Assembly (NCBI GenBank): GCA_036734945.1
Contig: DAIMXP010000004.1
Coordinates: 71,379-135,378, forward strand
DNA from: UBA4733 sp036734945
Lineage (GTDB): Bacteria; Chloroflexota; UBA4733
Length of the DNA: 64,000 nt
Direction of reading: 5' to 3'
A model generated the notes under the pieces. The model was not told the DNA's origin and made no database searches. It worked only from the letters and a program-made list of their open reading frames with translations. Positions within the stretch are counted from its first letter, which is position 1; every line of letters starts with the position of its first letter. Shown here piece by piece: positions 44,731 through 53,509 of this stretch. The translations under genes were made by a program, and so were the position numbers.

Positions 44731-44855
44731 GGTGACGCTCCTCCTTCTTTCCCTACCGGAGATTCCGCTCATGAGCCGACTGATACGGGAATGCAGGGAC
44801 TCGGCGGAACAATCGCCGTCCGGTGCGGCGTGGCCGATCAATACTGCCACGGAGT

Positions 44856-44883
44856 ATTGTAGAGAGTGAATTGATGTTGTCAA
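44856..44883 (-). promoter_or_regulatory. Sigma-70 promoter of SBP9
   Basis: Minus-strand TTGACA (44883-44878), 16-base spacer and TACAAT (44861-44856). The -35 shares its bases with that of the plus-strand GNAT promoter. Confidence 0.7.
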
Positions 44884-44905
44884 GCCTCCGGTGCTACCAT
44901 ATTCT
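44877..44905 (+). promoter_or_regulatory. Candidate promoter of the GNAT gene
   Basis: TTGTCA (44877-44882), 17-base spacer and TATTCT (44900-44905). Its -35 overlaps the SBP9 -35 on the other strand, so the two promoters cannot both be occupied. Confidence 0.5.
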
Positions 44906-44922
44906 GACCAGTGGAGGGCAGC

Positions 44923-45900
44923 ATGTACCGGCAGATCGGCAGCGGACGGCTCAGCAGCGGCGAGGATATCACGCTCGGCGTAGTGGAGGCGCCGGACCCG
45001 GACTGGCTCGACCGGATCGTGCCCTTCCTCAGTCACAAGGGTGGGGACTGGAATTACCACATCCGTCAGGCGCTTTCGGAGCCACTTGACGATCTGACGA
45101 GCCGCTTCTACGTGGCGACCGTGGGCGAGCAGGTCATCAGTCAGGTGATGATCGTCGGCGCGCAGGGCAGCGGCATTCTGGGGCACGTCTACACCGCGCC
45201 TGCCTGGCGGCAGCGGCACGCCTATCGCCAGCTCATGGCGGCGCAGATGGAGGACGTCCGGCGTCTCGGCTTCCACCTGCTCACCCTGGGCACCGGCTTC
45301 GAGTCACATCCGTACTGGATCTACCACTCTTTCGGCTTCCGTTCGGTTGCGCCTGGCTCCGGGCTGATGCGCTGGCTGGCATTCCCGGAGGCCGAAGAGC
45401 GCTACCTGGCGCCGGCAACGGCCACGGTTGAGCCGCTCCGCTGGCAGCACTGGGCCGGCCTCAACGTGCTGGCGCTGCGCCCGGTGGCGCCGGACGAACC
45501 GCTCCCCCGTTTGCCCACGCTCAGCGCCAAGGCGCAGCACAGCGTCGAAGGCTCCTTCGTCAGCTTCATGCGCCGCCACCGCTCGCTTGACAAACCACAG
45601 AGTCGCGTGCTGCGCAGTGCGACGGGTGCGGTGGTCGGCTGGTGTCTGCTGGCGCCGGACCCGCGCTGGTTCGGCGACGTCTGGCTACTCGACATTGGCC
45701 TCCTGCCGGCCTTCGCCGGGCAGGCTGCGCCGCTCCTCGCCAACCTGGAGTGGCCCACCGCGCCGGTGTACGCCCTCACCACTCCCAACAGCGCGCGTGA
45801 CGGCTGGTTGCAGGGCGCAGGGCTGCACGCTCAGGCGGCACTGCCGAGCTGGCTGCGCCTTGGTGAGGAGCGCCGGGCATTGCAACTCTGGGCACGTTGA
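44923..45900 (+). CDS. GNAT-family N-acetyltransferase-like protein
   Basis: 325 aa from the ATG at 44923 with GGAGG upstream. The GNAT acetyl-CoA core is in the first 140 residues: VISQVMIVGAQGSG as strand 4, HVYTAPAWRQRHAYRQLM as the Q/R-x-x-A loop and helix, and GTGFESHPYWIYHSFGF as the end of the fold. A second half of about 170 residues is less conserved and may be a degenerate second GNAT-like domain. It acetylates an unknown amine in the cytoplasm. It is divergent from SBP9. Confidence 0.78.
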   Translation: MYRQIGSGRLSSGEDITLGVVEAPDPDWLDRIVPFLSHKGGDWNYHIRQALSEPLDDLTSRFYVATVGEQVISQVMIVGAQGSGILGHVYTAPAWRQRHAYRQLMAAQMEDVRRLGFHLLTLGTGFESHPYWIYHSFGFRSVAPGSGLMRWLAFPEAEERYLAPATATVEPLRWQHWAGLNVLALRPVAPDEPLPRLPTLSAKAQHSVEGSFVSFMRRHRSLDKPQSRVLRSATGAVVGWCLLAPDPRWFGDVWLLDIGLLPAFAGQAAPLLANLEWPTAPVYALTTPNSARDGWLQGAGLHAQAALPSWLRLGEERRALQLWAR

Positions 45901-45908
45901 CAGCCGAT

Positions 45909-45931
45909 CCTGGCCTCGCTGTGAGGCCAGG
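45909..45931 (+). terminator. Hairpin after the GNAT gene
   Basis: Arms 45909-45917 and 45923-45931 pair perfectly over nine bases, beginning eight bases after the GNAT stop codon. It is likely a terminator lacking a strong T-tract. Confidence 0.6.
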
Positions 45932-45998
45932 CACAACATAGCCCGCCAGGCCCGACGTGGCTGGTCGTGGTGACAAGTACAGGGAACGGAAGCAGCAA

Positions 45999-47102
45999 AT
46001 GGCGCGTACACCGCTTAGAGTCGGCCTGCTCGGGGCCGGCACCATCGCCACGTCGAACTCCGGCTACCTCCTCGGTCTCGCCGAGCTGCGCGATCAGGTA
46101 GCCACGGTGGCCATCGCTGACGTTTCCATCGAACGAGCGCGCTCGGTGGCCGAGCGCTTCGGTATCCCGGCGGCCTACGGGAGTCTGGAGGAGTTGCTGG
46201 AGCGGGCCGACCTCGACGCCGTCGTCAATGTCACACCCATACCATTTCACGGGACCACCTCCCGGCAAATTCTCGCTGCCGGCAAGCATCTGGTCGTTGA
46301 GAAGCCAATTGCGACCACGCTGGAGGAGGCGGATGCGCTGATCGACCTCGCCCGCGCCAAAGGATTGCAGTACGTGGTGGCCCCGCCCAACATGCTCCAA
46401 CCCAATCGCCTCCATGCCAAACGCTTGGTGGCTGCCGGGGCGATCGGCCAGCCCTGTTTTGCCCGGGTGCGCAGTTCCCACGGCGGCCCTGCCGCCGGCG
46501 CCTGGCCACTCGACCCCACCTGGTTCTATCAGGATGGGTCTGGTCCGCTCTTCGATATGGGTGTCTACGGCATCCATGACATCACGGGCATCCTTGGGCC
46601 CGCCAAGCGTGTAGTCGCCTTCTCCGGCATCACCGAGAAAGTGCGTACGGTGCGCGCCGGTCCGTTTGCCGGCAAGCAGATCGAGGTCACGGCAGACGAC
46701 AACACGCTGCTGATGCTGGACTTCGGCAACTCGACCTTTGCAGTGGTCGACGGCACCTTCAACGTCAACGCGGCCAAGAGTCCCCAGATCGAGATCTTCG
46801 GCCGGAGCGGCACGATCAATCTCAACAATCAGACGCAGGACGGCGCGCCACCGCTGGAGATCTTTCGCTTCGACGCGGCGCCCGGCATTGACGGCTGGAT
46901 CACTCCGCGCGGCGGCATGGGCGATGGCGACCGTCAACGCTACCGCCGGGCCATCCTGGTCAAACACCTGGCCGACTGCCTCGCCAGCGGCAGCCAGCCG
47001 GTCACCAGTGCCGAACACGCCCGGCACGCCCTGGAGATCATGGTGAAGGCCATCGAATCGGCGCGCAGCGGTCGGGCACTGGAGTTGTTGACTACCTTTT
47101 AG
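45999..47102 (+). CDS. Gfo/Idh/MocA family oxidoreductase
   Basis: 367 aa from the ATG at 45999. The Rossmann motif VGLLGAGTIAT is at about residues 8-18, EKP lies in LVVEKPIATT, and FYQDGSGPLFDMGVYGIHDI marks the substrate domain with its His. It is a predicted NAD(P)-dependent sugar or cyclitol dehydrogenase. It stands alone on the plus strand after the GNAT terminator and converges on the tandem hydrolase gene. The substrate is not known. The ribosome-binding site (GGAACGGAAG) is moderate. Confidence 0.87.
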   Translation: MARTPLRVGLLGAGTIATSNSGYLLGLAELRDQVATVAIADVSIERARSVAERFGIPAAYGSLEELLERADLDAVVNVTPIPFHGTTSRQILAAGKHLVVEKPIATTLEEADALIDLARAKGLQYVVAPPNMLQPNRLHAKRLVAAGAIGQPCFARVRSSHGGPAAGAWPLDPTWFYQDGSGPLFDMGVYGIHDITGILGPAKRVVAFSGITEKVRTVRAGPFAGKQIEVTADDNTLLMLDFGNSTFAVVDGTFNVNAAKSPQIEIFGRSGTINLNNQTQDGAPPLEIFRFDAAPGIDGWITPRGGMGDGDRQRYRRAILVKHLADCLASGSQPVTSAEHARHALEIMVKAIESARSGRALELLTTF

Positions 47103-47281
47103 CAGCCGACACGGAGTCCGGTCAGCAAGGATGCTCCGAGCCGGTCTGCTGACTCGCCGCGTATACCTTCCCAGGCTCCCAGGCCATTGCCCTCTTTGCT
47201 CGCCGGCTCGGTGACACCGGAACAGCGTCCGCCATGACCGCTCCGCGCAGGTCGTCACAGCAGCAGGTCCAAGCCGGATGC

Positions 47282-49399
47282 TCACCCGTGCTGCCGCCAC
47301 TCGTCCTGCGCTTCGGCGATACGCGCCTCGGTAGCTCCTGTCTCGAGCGTCAGGGCGGATTCGGCCCGCTGCATACGATAGGCCTCGCAAGTGACTTCCC
47401 ACGCTACTTGCACCTGCTGCGGGTCCGCCTGCCCACCAACAGCATCCAGCGGGTTGAGCACGAGGAGCCGTCGCGGCGCCAGGCAGGCCGCCAGATCCGG
47501 CAGGTCGTACGCCCCCAGTGCGTCGGGGACAATGGCGGTGAAGTCCGTCGTGGAGGACCGTTGCTGGACGACATCCTGCCAGGAGAAGAGCGTCTGAAAG
47601 AGGACGATGGGCTGCAGGCCGGCATCGAAGAGCGCCGCGTGCAGCAGCGCTGGACCAAGCGGGCCGCTGGCGATGGCCGCGCTGGCGCCCGGCTCCACGT
47701 CGTCCCGTGATCGGAGATACGCTAGCGCTTGTCCGATCTCCCCGGCTCGAATGCCGGGCCAACTCCGCCCAAGCAACGCCGGCTCGAAGGTCCAGTCACC
47801 GCCTGCCGTCGCCAGCTCTCCCACCAGGCTGAGATCAGGCAGGAGCACCACCCAGCCGTGCCTGGCCAGCGCAACCGCCGCCCCCGTGGGCGCCACGGCA
47901 GCGTTCTTGCCCGTCGCGTCCAGCCAGAGCGCTGCTGGGAACCGTCCGGACCTTGCCGGGACGAGGATCAGGCTGGGCAGGACGGTTCCATCCGCCCCTT
48001 GCAGTACGACCTTCTCAATGTTATAGCCGCCTCGTTGGTGGCGGCCCACCATGATGGGCACCGGTGCAGTGGGCGCCCGGTAGCCGGAAAGCCGCTCCGC
48101 GGCGGCGCGAACGGTCGAGAGGTGCTGCTGCAGTGCCCCCCGCCGCTGAGCGACCTGGGCGCCCAGCACTCCGGCCTCCGTGCGATTGAGACTGAAGACC
48201 GTTTCGCCACCGAGCGAGGTGGCAAGCTGTCCAGTGGGTGTCACCGTTAGGTCCGCCAGCGGTAGTGGTTCCACTGGAATTTCCCGCGGGTCGCCCGGCA
48301 GGTTCAAAGCCTGCTGAAAGAACTCGTAAATCAGGGAGCGGCTCACCGGGGTGAAGCCGTGGGGGGCGTCGTCCTCTTCTTTCTGGAAGGCGTTCGGTGC
48401 GCCGAGGGCTGCGTAGGCGCGGGCGACTTCGGCGCAGGTTTCGCGCGCGCCCTGAATACTGAAGTAGTCGCGGGTGTTGGCCATCACCAGGATTGGTCGG
48501 GGAGCCTGCACCTCCAGATAGTCGGCATGGTCGATCCCGGCGACAATGCCACGGAGGAGATTCTGCTCGCCATCCTGGGGACCCAGCGACTCCAGCAGGA
48601 GATGCAGACTCGTGATATAACAGGTTGGCGCAGCGGCGGCCAACCGCTCATCCAGCGCGCTGATATAGGCGGTCTGCGTACCGCCACCGGAGATGCCGGT
48701 GATCCCGATGCGCTGTGCGTCGACTTCCGGTCGCGTCTGCAAGTAGTCGATGGCCCGAATGCCGTCCCAGGCGAAGTAGTGACCCGAGGAACGCCCAGCC
48801 AGGAGGGTCTGGCGGGTGAAATGGGAGTGTTCGCGCGTGCAACCACCCAGGCGTGACCGGCCGGTGGCGGGGTCGAGGTACTGCACGCGCTCACCCTGGC
48901 CCACCGGATCGAAGCAGCAGACGATGAAACCTTTGAGGACGAGGTTCAGCGCCAGCACCTGATTGCTTGATTCCCGAAAGCCGATGTCACTGTGGCCAAT
49001 TGGGTTCACAATCGCTGGCGTTGGGCCAGAGAGATGCTCGGGAATGAACAGGCAGGCCGTGACGAAGAACTGGGGCCGGGATTCGAACACCACGTGTTCG
49101 ATGCGGTAGCCCGGCTTGCGGACGACGCCGGTGATCCGCGCATTAAGCGGCGTGCGCTCCGGAAATGGCCCGAGCAGGTCATGGAGGGTTTGACGCACCG
49201 CCACCTGACGGCGGCGCCAGTCGTCGGCACTGTTGAGCGCAGCGACCTGCTCACGTCGTCGCGCCAGGAGCGCCTGCGCCTCGGCGTTCAAACGCTGGCG
49301 GGCGCCGTTCGGTGCATCGCGCCAGCGGAACCAGCGGGCGAGCACCGCCAGGTCTTCGTCCTCCGCCGTGCGCACGCTGGGCAGTACGGCCGTAGCCAT
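47282..49399 (-). CDS. Tandem alpha/beta-hydrolase, acetyl-xylan-esterase-like
   Basis: 705 aa. The first half (about residues 80-390) is a complete esterase: FDPVGQGER, nucleophile in GITGISGGG, an Asp in VMANTRDYF and His in DDAPHGFTP. The second half (about 450-690) repeats the fold, but the expected nucleophile elbow reads AIASGPLGPA and lacks GxSxG, so it looks inactive. The N-terminal extension begins LAVLARWFRWRDAP. It lies 37 bases after SBP10 in the same operon and probably removes acyl groups from its imported ligand. No signal peptide is seen. Confidence 0.8.
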   Translation of the reverse strand: MATAVLPSVRTAEDEDLAVLARWFRWRDAPNGARQRLNAEAQALLARRREQVAALNSADDWRRRQVAVRQTLHDLLGPFPERTPLNARITGVVRKPGYRIEHVVFESRPQFFVTACLFIPEHLSGPTPAIVNPIGHSDIGFRESSNQVLALNLVLKGFIVCCFDPVGQGERVQYLDPATGRSRLGGCTREHSHFTRQTLLAGRSSGHYFAWDGIRAIDYLQTRPEVDAQRIGITGISGGGTQTAYISALDERLAAAAPTCYITSLHLLLESLGPQDGEQNLLRGIVAGIDHADYLEVQAPRPILVMANTRDYFSIQGARETCAEVARAYAALGAPNAFQKEEDDAPHGFTPVSRSLIYEFFQQALNLPGDPREIPVEPLPLADLTVTPTGQLATSLGGETVFSLNRTEAGVLGAQVAQRRGALQQHLSTVRAAAERLSGYRAPTAPVPIMVGRHQRGGYNIEKVVLQGADGTVLPSLILVPARSGRFPAALWLDATGKNAAVAPTGAAVALARHGWVVLLPDLSLVGELATAGGDWTFEPALLGRSWPGIRAGEIGQALAYLRSRDDVEPGASAAIASGPLGPALLHAALFDAGLQPIVLFQTLFSWQDVVQQRSSTTDFTAIVPDALGAYDLPDLAACLAPRRLLVLNPLDAVGGQADPQQVQVAWEVTCEAYRMQRAESALTLETGATEARIAEAQDEWRQHG

Positions 49400-49436
49400 G
49401 TCGTTCTCCTCGTGTCAGTGCTGCTGATCGCTCAGC

Positions 49437-50909
49437 TTACTCGGGCTGCGCCAGGACGGCGTTGCACGCTTGCGCCATCTGGTGCGTGGCATCCGCTGCC
49501 GAAACCGTTCCCGCCAGCGCCTGTTTGATAATTGGTTGCACGGCCGTCGTCAGGGCTGCCTGGCGGAAGTAGGCGTCGCGTCCACCGACCTCGCCGACCT
49601 TCTGCACCCAGGTGATCTGCGGTTGGGTCTTGGCCCGGGCGATGAATTCCGGGGACTGGAAGAAGTCGAGGCGCGGGCCGACGCGATTGAGCTTGGCAAG
49701 TCGCTGGATGATGGTGTCCTTGCCAGCATAATATGCCATGAAGTCCCAGCCGGCGTCCGGGTTCTTCGCTTGCTTGGGCAGCGCCACCATATTTTCCCAG
49801 GTACGGGTTGACGGCTTGCCGTGCGGACCCGCCGGCAAGGGCACAATCTGGTAGTTCAGCTTGGGCGCGAAGTCGGAGATCGTCTCCACATTCCAGGTGC
49901 CGGTGATGGCCGTCGCGGCAACTCCGTCGAGCACGCGGCCATTCTTGGTAGGCGGCACGTTGCTCGGCCACCAGAACTTGTACTTCTGGCTCAGGTCGAC
50001 CAGGAACTGCACAGTCTCGATGCCTTGCGCATTGTCAAACGCCACGCCGTTGATCTGCTGGTTGTACAGGTCAACTCCGTTGGTATTCAACCAACGTGAG
50101 AGCCCCGTGATACTCAATGCGAGGGCAGGCCCGTCGAAGCCGGCCACCGTCACGTTGCCGGAGCCGTCGAGCTTGGTTAAGCTCCGGGCGGCTTGAGTGA
50201 ACTGGTCCCAGGTCCACTGGGAGACCTTGGCTGGATCGGGGTCGAGGCCGGCAGTGGTGAACATGTCGGTGTTATAGATGAAGGCCTCGGAGTCCGGTCC
50301 CTCCATGGGGATGCCGAAGATATGCCCCTGCGCCTGATTGTAGAACAGGGATGTCGGCATGAATTGATCCATACTTACCATCGGGGTCTGCGCAATGCGG
50401 CTCTCCAACGTGGCGAGGGCGCCGCGCAGCCAGAAGTCGTAGGTGAAGGCGGTCGAGGTGTGCATGGCGTCAGGATACGTTCCGCCGGCGAAACGGGTCT
50501 GATACACGGTGAAATCGCTGAGAAACTCCGTCTGGAGCTTGATGCCGGGATGCTTCGCCTGATAGTCGCTCTGGATAAACGCCCACCAGGCCGTCATCGA
50601 GGGGCTGCCGGTCGGACTCCACCAATCCCAATATAGCAGCGTGGCCTGCGTTGCCGGGGCGTTGGCTGCGGCCTGTGTTGCCGAAGTGGCGGTGCTTGAC
50701 GTCGCGACAGGCGCCGGAAGCGCTGTGCCGCTCGTCACTGTGGACGATGTGGGCAACGCGGAACTGATAGCACTGGCGGCGCTGCCCGTCGCCGCCGAAC
50801 TGGTGGAGACGGTGGCTTGCGTGCTCCCCCCGCAAGCGGCGAGTAACCCTGCCGCACCGCCAGTGACCATGGCCAAGCAAGCTCTCCGCGAAAAACGGGG
50901 ACCCTTCAT
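49437..50909 (-). CDS. SBP10: extracellular solute-binding lipoprotein
   Basis: 490 aa from an ATG with GAGAGGAG upstream. The signal peptide ends in LLAAC (Cys26). The tether of about 65 residues is Ser/Thr/Ala-rich. The binding domain opens with TLLYWDWWSPTGSPSM, has QGHIFGIPMEGPDSEAFIYN and WTWDQFTQAARSL. It is closely related to SBP11, which shares the WDWW and EGPDSE blocks, so the two arose by duplication and probably bind similar sugars. It is cotranscribed with the tandem hydrolase downstream. The GH109-like gene is upstream on the same strand, 368 bases away. Confidence 0.9.
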   Translation of the reverse strand: MKGPRFSRRACLAMVTGGAAGLLAACGGSTQATVSTSSAATGSAASAISSALPTSSTVTSGTALPAPVATSSTATSATQAAANAPATQATLLYWDWWSPTGSPSMTAWWAFIQSDYQAKHPGIKLQTEFLSDFTVYQTRFAGGTYPDAMHTSTAFTYDFWLRGALATLESRIAQTPMVSMDQFMPTSLFYNQAQGHIFGIPMEGPDSEAFIYNTDMFTTAGLDPDPAKVSQWTWDQFTQAARSLTKLDGSGNVTVAGFDGPALALSITGLSRWLNTNGVDLYNQQINGVAFDNAQGIETVQFLVDLSQKYKFWWPSNVPPTKNGRVLDGVAATAITGTWNVETISDFAPKLNYQIVPLPAGPHGKPSTRTWENMVALPKQAKNPDAGWDFMAYYAGKDTIIQRLAKLNRVGPRLDFFQSPEFIARAKTQPQITWVQKVGEVGGRDAYFRQAALTTAVQPIIKQALAGTVSAADATHQMAQACNAVLAQPE

Positions 50910-51277
50910 GCTCTTCTCCTCTCGAGCGAATTGCCGTCAACTGCGCAAGACTCCGCACGCAGCCAGCCAGGACTGCGTGGTTGATACGCCGACCAACCGG
51001 CGGAATTATAGCCTCGATAGGTAAGGTTAGACATGGTTCAACCCAGGCGTGGCCCGACATGACAGTTTGCGGCCGTCTACCAGAGGGGAAGGCGGCTGAA
51101 CTGTAAAGGCGGTTTGAACCGTGCCTTAGCCTGTCAAAAGACATCATACAACACCGAGGATGGGTGCAATGCGCGATTTGGTGGTCGAGGATGAGGGTTG
51201 CCGGGCGCGGGGGCACCAGGACCATCGTTGCCGAGCAAGAAGGTGGTTCGTGGCAGGACCAGCGCTGTGGTCCGTAC
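50910..51277. other. Intergenic region upstream of SBP10
   Basis: 368 bases between the GH109-like gene and SBP10, both on the minus strand. A perfect -10 (TATAAT on the minus strand, 51010-51005) lies about 95 bases before the SBP10 start, but no good -35 accompanies it. No ORF, hairpin or RNA gene is convincing. Confidence 0.4.
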
Positions 51278-52567
51278 TTACGTCACAATATCCACCGGCT
51301 TCGTGGTCGCCCATTTGCCCCGCGTAAAGTCCGGGAAGTCGACCGCTGCGCTCTTCGAGGCGACGGACTGCTCGGTCAGCGGCGTAATGACGCTCCACGT
51401 CGCCGCATCGTACACATCGATGGGGGTCTGGGACTGGCTGCGTACCGCCTTCACAAACTGGTGCAACTCCATGTAATCCGCTGGCCCGTGTGGGTATTGC
51501 TTGGCGGTTTGCCCCAGCGTCTTCCAGATGGGATGCTCGTACTGCCGGTAGTAGTCGGCCATGTCCTCCCAGACCGGCGCCTGGTGACGGGCGCCCTGCC
51601 GCGGGCTTCGACCTTCGAGGTAGATCTTGTCCAGCGTGCCGGAGTAAATGCCCTCGGTTCCCTGCACCTGCAGGATCAGGTCATAGGGCCGCGGCGATTG
51701 CGTGTCGTGGTAGAGCGTGACAGTCAGGCCGCGGGCCGTCTTGATCAGAGTGGTGTTGACGTCGCCCAGCGCGTACTCGCGCGTCGCGTTCGGGTGATCC
51801 GCGCCGAACCGCTCGGCGACGTAGCGATTGATGCCGCGCGACCGGCTGCTCATGGAGACCAGATAGGTGAAGCGGTCACCTCGGTTGATGTCCGCCCACC
51901 ATGCGATCGGGCCGATGGGATGCGTGGGGTACAGGTTGGCATTGCGCGCGACCGAATGCATCCCCCGCCATTTTACCTCGCCCGTTGGCCCGATTTTGGC
52001 TCCGCGCACATCGTGCTGGTAACCGCCGGCGGCGTGCAGCAAGTCGCCGAGCATGCCCTGCCGAATCAGATTGAGCACCAGCATGACGTTGCGGTAGTAG
52101 CAAACATTTTCCAGCAGCATGCACGGTTTGCCGGTCTGCTCGGAGGTATCCACCAGTTCCCAGCATTCATCCACCGTGAGCGCCGCCGGGACCTCCGTGG
52201 CGGCGTATTTCCCCGTCTGCATGGCTGCCACGCAGACGGGGGTGTGCCACTCCCACGGCCCGGTGGCAATCACCGCGTCGAGATCGTCACGCTCCACCAG
52301 GCGCCGGAAGTCCTCGATTCCCCCCGCGTAGCCTACCGGGCGCCGCCGCCCGGCCTGTTCCACCAGGTCCTGGCTGCGCGTGACCAGGCTCTCGTTGACG
52401 TCGCAGATCGCCGGAATCTCCACGCCAGGCACATCGAGCAACGTGCGCACGTGGGTAAAACCACGACTCCCAACTCCGACGACACCCACGCGCACCGGCG
52501 TCTCGCCATCACGGCGATGCTCTGCTCCCTCTTCACTTATTAGCGTATCTTGGGTTTCTTCCGGCAC
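51278..52567 (-). CDS. GH109-like Gfo/Idh/MocA protein (NAD-dependent glycosidase type)
   Basis: 429 aa from a GTG at 52567 after a GGGGG run; the start is uncertain. The Rossmann motif VGVVGVGSRG is followed by TGPWEWHTPV, TEVPAALTVDECWELVD and LLENVCYYRNVMLVLN. These are the signature blocks of glycoside hydrolase family 109, whose characterised members cleave alpha-N-acetylgalactosamine using tightly bound NAD. The EKP motif of ordinary dehydrogenases is replaced by EVP, as in GH109. YPTHPIGPIAWW also fits. It should act in the cytoplasm. It is divergent from a PhyH-like gene across a TGGTATACCA palindrome and precedes SBP10. Confidence 0.8.
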   Translation of the reverse strand: MPEETQDTLISEEGAEHRRDGETPVRVGVVGVGSRGFTHVRTLLDVPGVEIPAICDVNESLVTRSQDLVEQAGRRRPVGYAGGIEDFRRLVERDDLDAVIATGPWEWHTPVCVAAMQTGKYAATEVPAALTVDECWELVDTSEQTGKPCMLLENVCYYRNVMLVLNLIRQGMLGDLLHAAGGYQHDVRGAKIGPTGEVKWRGMHSVARNANLYPTHPIGPIAWWADINRGDRFTYLVSMSSRSRGINRYVAERFGADHPNATREYALGDVNTTLIKTARGLTVTLYHDTQSPRPYDLILQVQGTEGIYSGTLDKIYLEGRSPRQGARHQAPVWEDMADYYRQYEHPIWKTLGQTAKQYPHGPADYMELHQFVKAVRSQSQTPIDVYDAATWSVITPLTEQSVASKSAAVDFPDFTRGKWATTKPVDIVT

Positions 52568-52649
52568 TCGAATCCCCCGTCTCAAACACGAACCGTCCGC
52601 GCTCTGCGTAGAGGCGGCGATCCGCCAGACGCCGAATTCGGCAACGTGA

Positions 52650-52659
52650 TGGTATACCA
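52650..52659. promoter_or_regulatory. Perfect palindrome TGGTATACCA, candidate operator
   Basis: This 10-base palindrome lies between the divergent GH109-like and PhyH-like genes. TGGTATACCA is typical of FCD-type GntR operators, and its core TATA is shared with the TGTATACA site beside the GntR gene at 10.9 kb. Control by that or a similar regulator is an inference. Confidence 0.5.
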
Positions 52660-52716
52660 CACCTGAGGCCCTGGGCCGACCGGGACACAGCCGGATACCG
52701 AAAGGGGACGCCAACA

Positions 52717-53463
52717 ATGACGGCATCAGTAGACACTGCCAGCGCTGCCGGGCTCACCGCCGCCCAACGAGAGCGCTACGAGCGCGACGGTTTCCTGGCG
52801 GTACCCGATGTCTTTCCCGCCGCCGAGCTGCAGGAACTGGACCGAGAGTTGGACCGGCTGATTGCCATCCCGGGTAATGAGGCCGGCAAGAACCGTGCCG
52901 GCTGGATCTACGCAGTGGCGGGCCGCTCGGACTATGCCGCCCGCTTTGCCGAGGACGCGCGATTGCTGGCGATGCTGGAGGAACTCGTCTATCCCGGCAT
53001 CAGCATCCACTCCAGCAAGCTGGTGACCAAGCTGCCCCATTCAGAGGATGTCTGTCACTGGCATCAGGACGAAGCGTTCTACACGAAGCCGGACGATCCA
53101 GACACGTTTGCCGCCCGCCGCATGTCGGTCTGGGTCCCTCTCCAGGACACCGACGAAGGCAACGGCTGTCTGTGGGTGGTGCCCGGCAGCCACCGCTGGG
53201 GCATGGAGGAATGGACGCTGCAACAGACGGGAACATGCCAACGCCGCGTGAACCGCCTCGCCTACGCCAACGAACACGCCGTGCCATTACCGGTACGCGG
53301 CGGGACCGTGGTGCTGTTCAGTGCCTGGACGTGGCATCACTCCAAAGAGAACCAGGCGGACAGCATCCGTCGCGCCTTCATCGTCTCCTACCAGGAAGCG
53401 ACAGTGGCGCACGGCGCCGGGGACCAGGGCAAGGTGCTGCGTCCGGCACCGGCCAGCGGTTAG
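52717..53463 (+). CDS. Phytanoyl-CoA dioxygenase (PhyH) family protein
   Basis: 248 aa from an ATG with AAAGGGG upstream. The Fe(II) site is HQD in CHWHQDEAFY, with distal His in SAWTWHHSKEN and Arg in SIRRAFIVSYQ. LWVVPGSHRWG is the usual PhyH loop. It is a predicted cytosolic Fe(II)/2-oxoglutarate oxygenase with unknown substrate. It is divergent from the GH109-like gene and may share its operator. Compared with the copies at 14778 and 59509 it is a clear but separate paralogue. Confidence 0.88.
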   Translation: MTASVDTASAAGLTAAQRERYERDGFLAVPDVFPAAELQELDRELDRLIAIPGNEAGKNRAGWIYAVAGRSDYAARFAEDARLLAMLEELVYPGISIHSSKLVTKLPHSEDVCHWHQDEAFYTKPDDPDTFAARRMSVWVPLQDTDEGNGCLWVVPGSHRWGMEEWTLQQTGTCQRRVNRLAYANEHAVPLPVRGGTVVLFSAWTWHHSKENQADSIRRAFIVSYQEATVAHGAGDQGKVLRPAPASG

Positions 53464-53509
53464 GCCGAAGGGGAAACCAGAAACCCTGGCGCTCCCGCGC
53501 GTGATATGG

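Noticed and set aside
45831..47762. Minus-strand ORF of 643 aa
   Set aside because: It spans the antisense strand of a Gfo/Idh gene and parts of two other genes; no motif and no start site support it.
51005..51010. TATAAT as a complete SBP10 promoter
   Set aside because: The -10 is perfect, but no acceptable -35 lies 15-19 bases away, so only the hexamer is mentioned in the intergenic entry.
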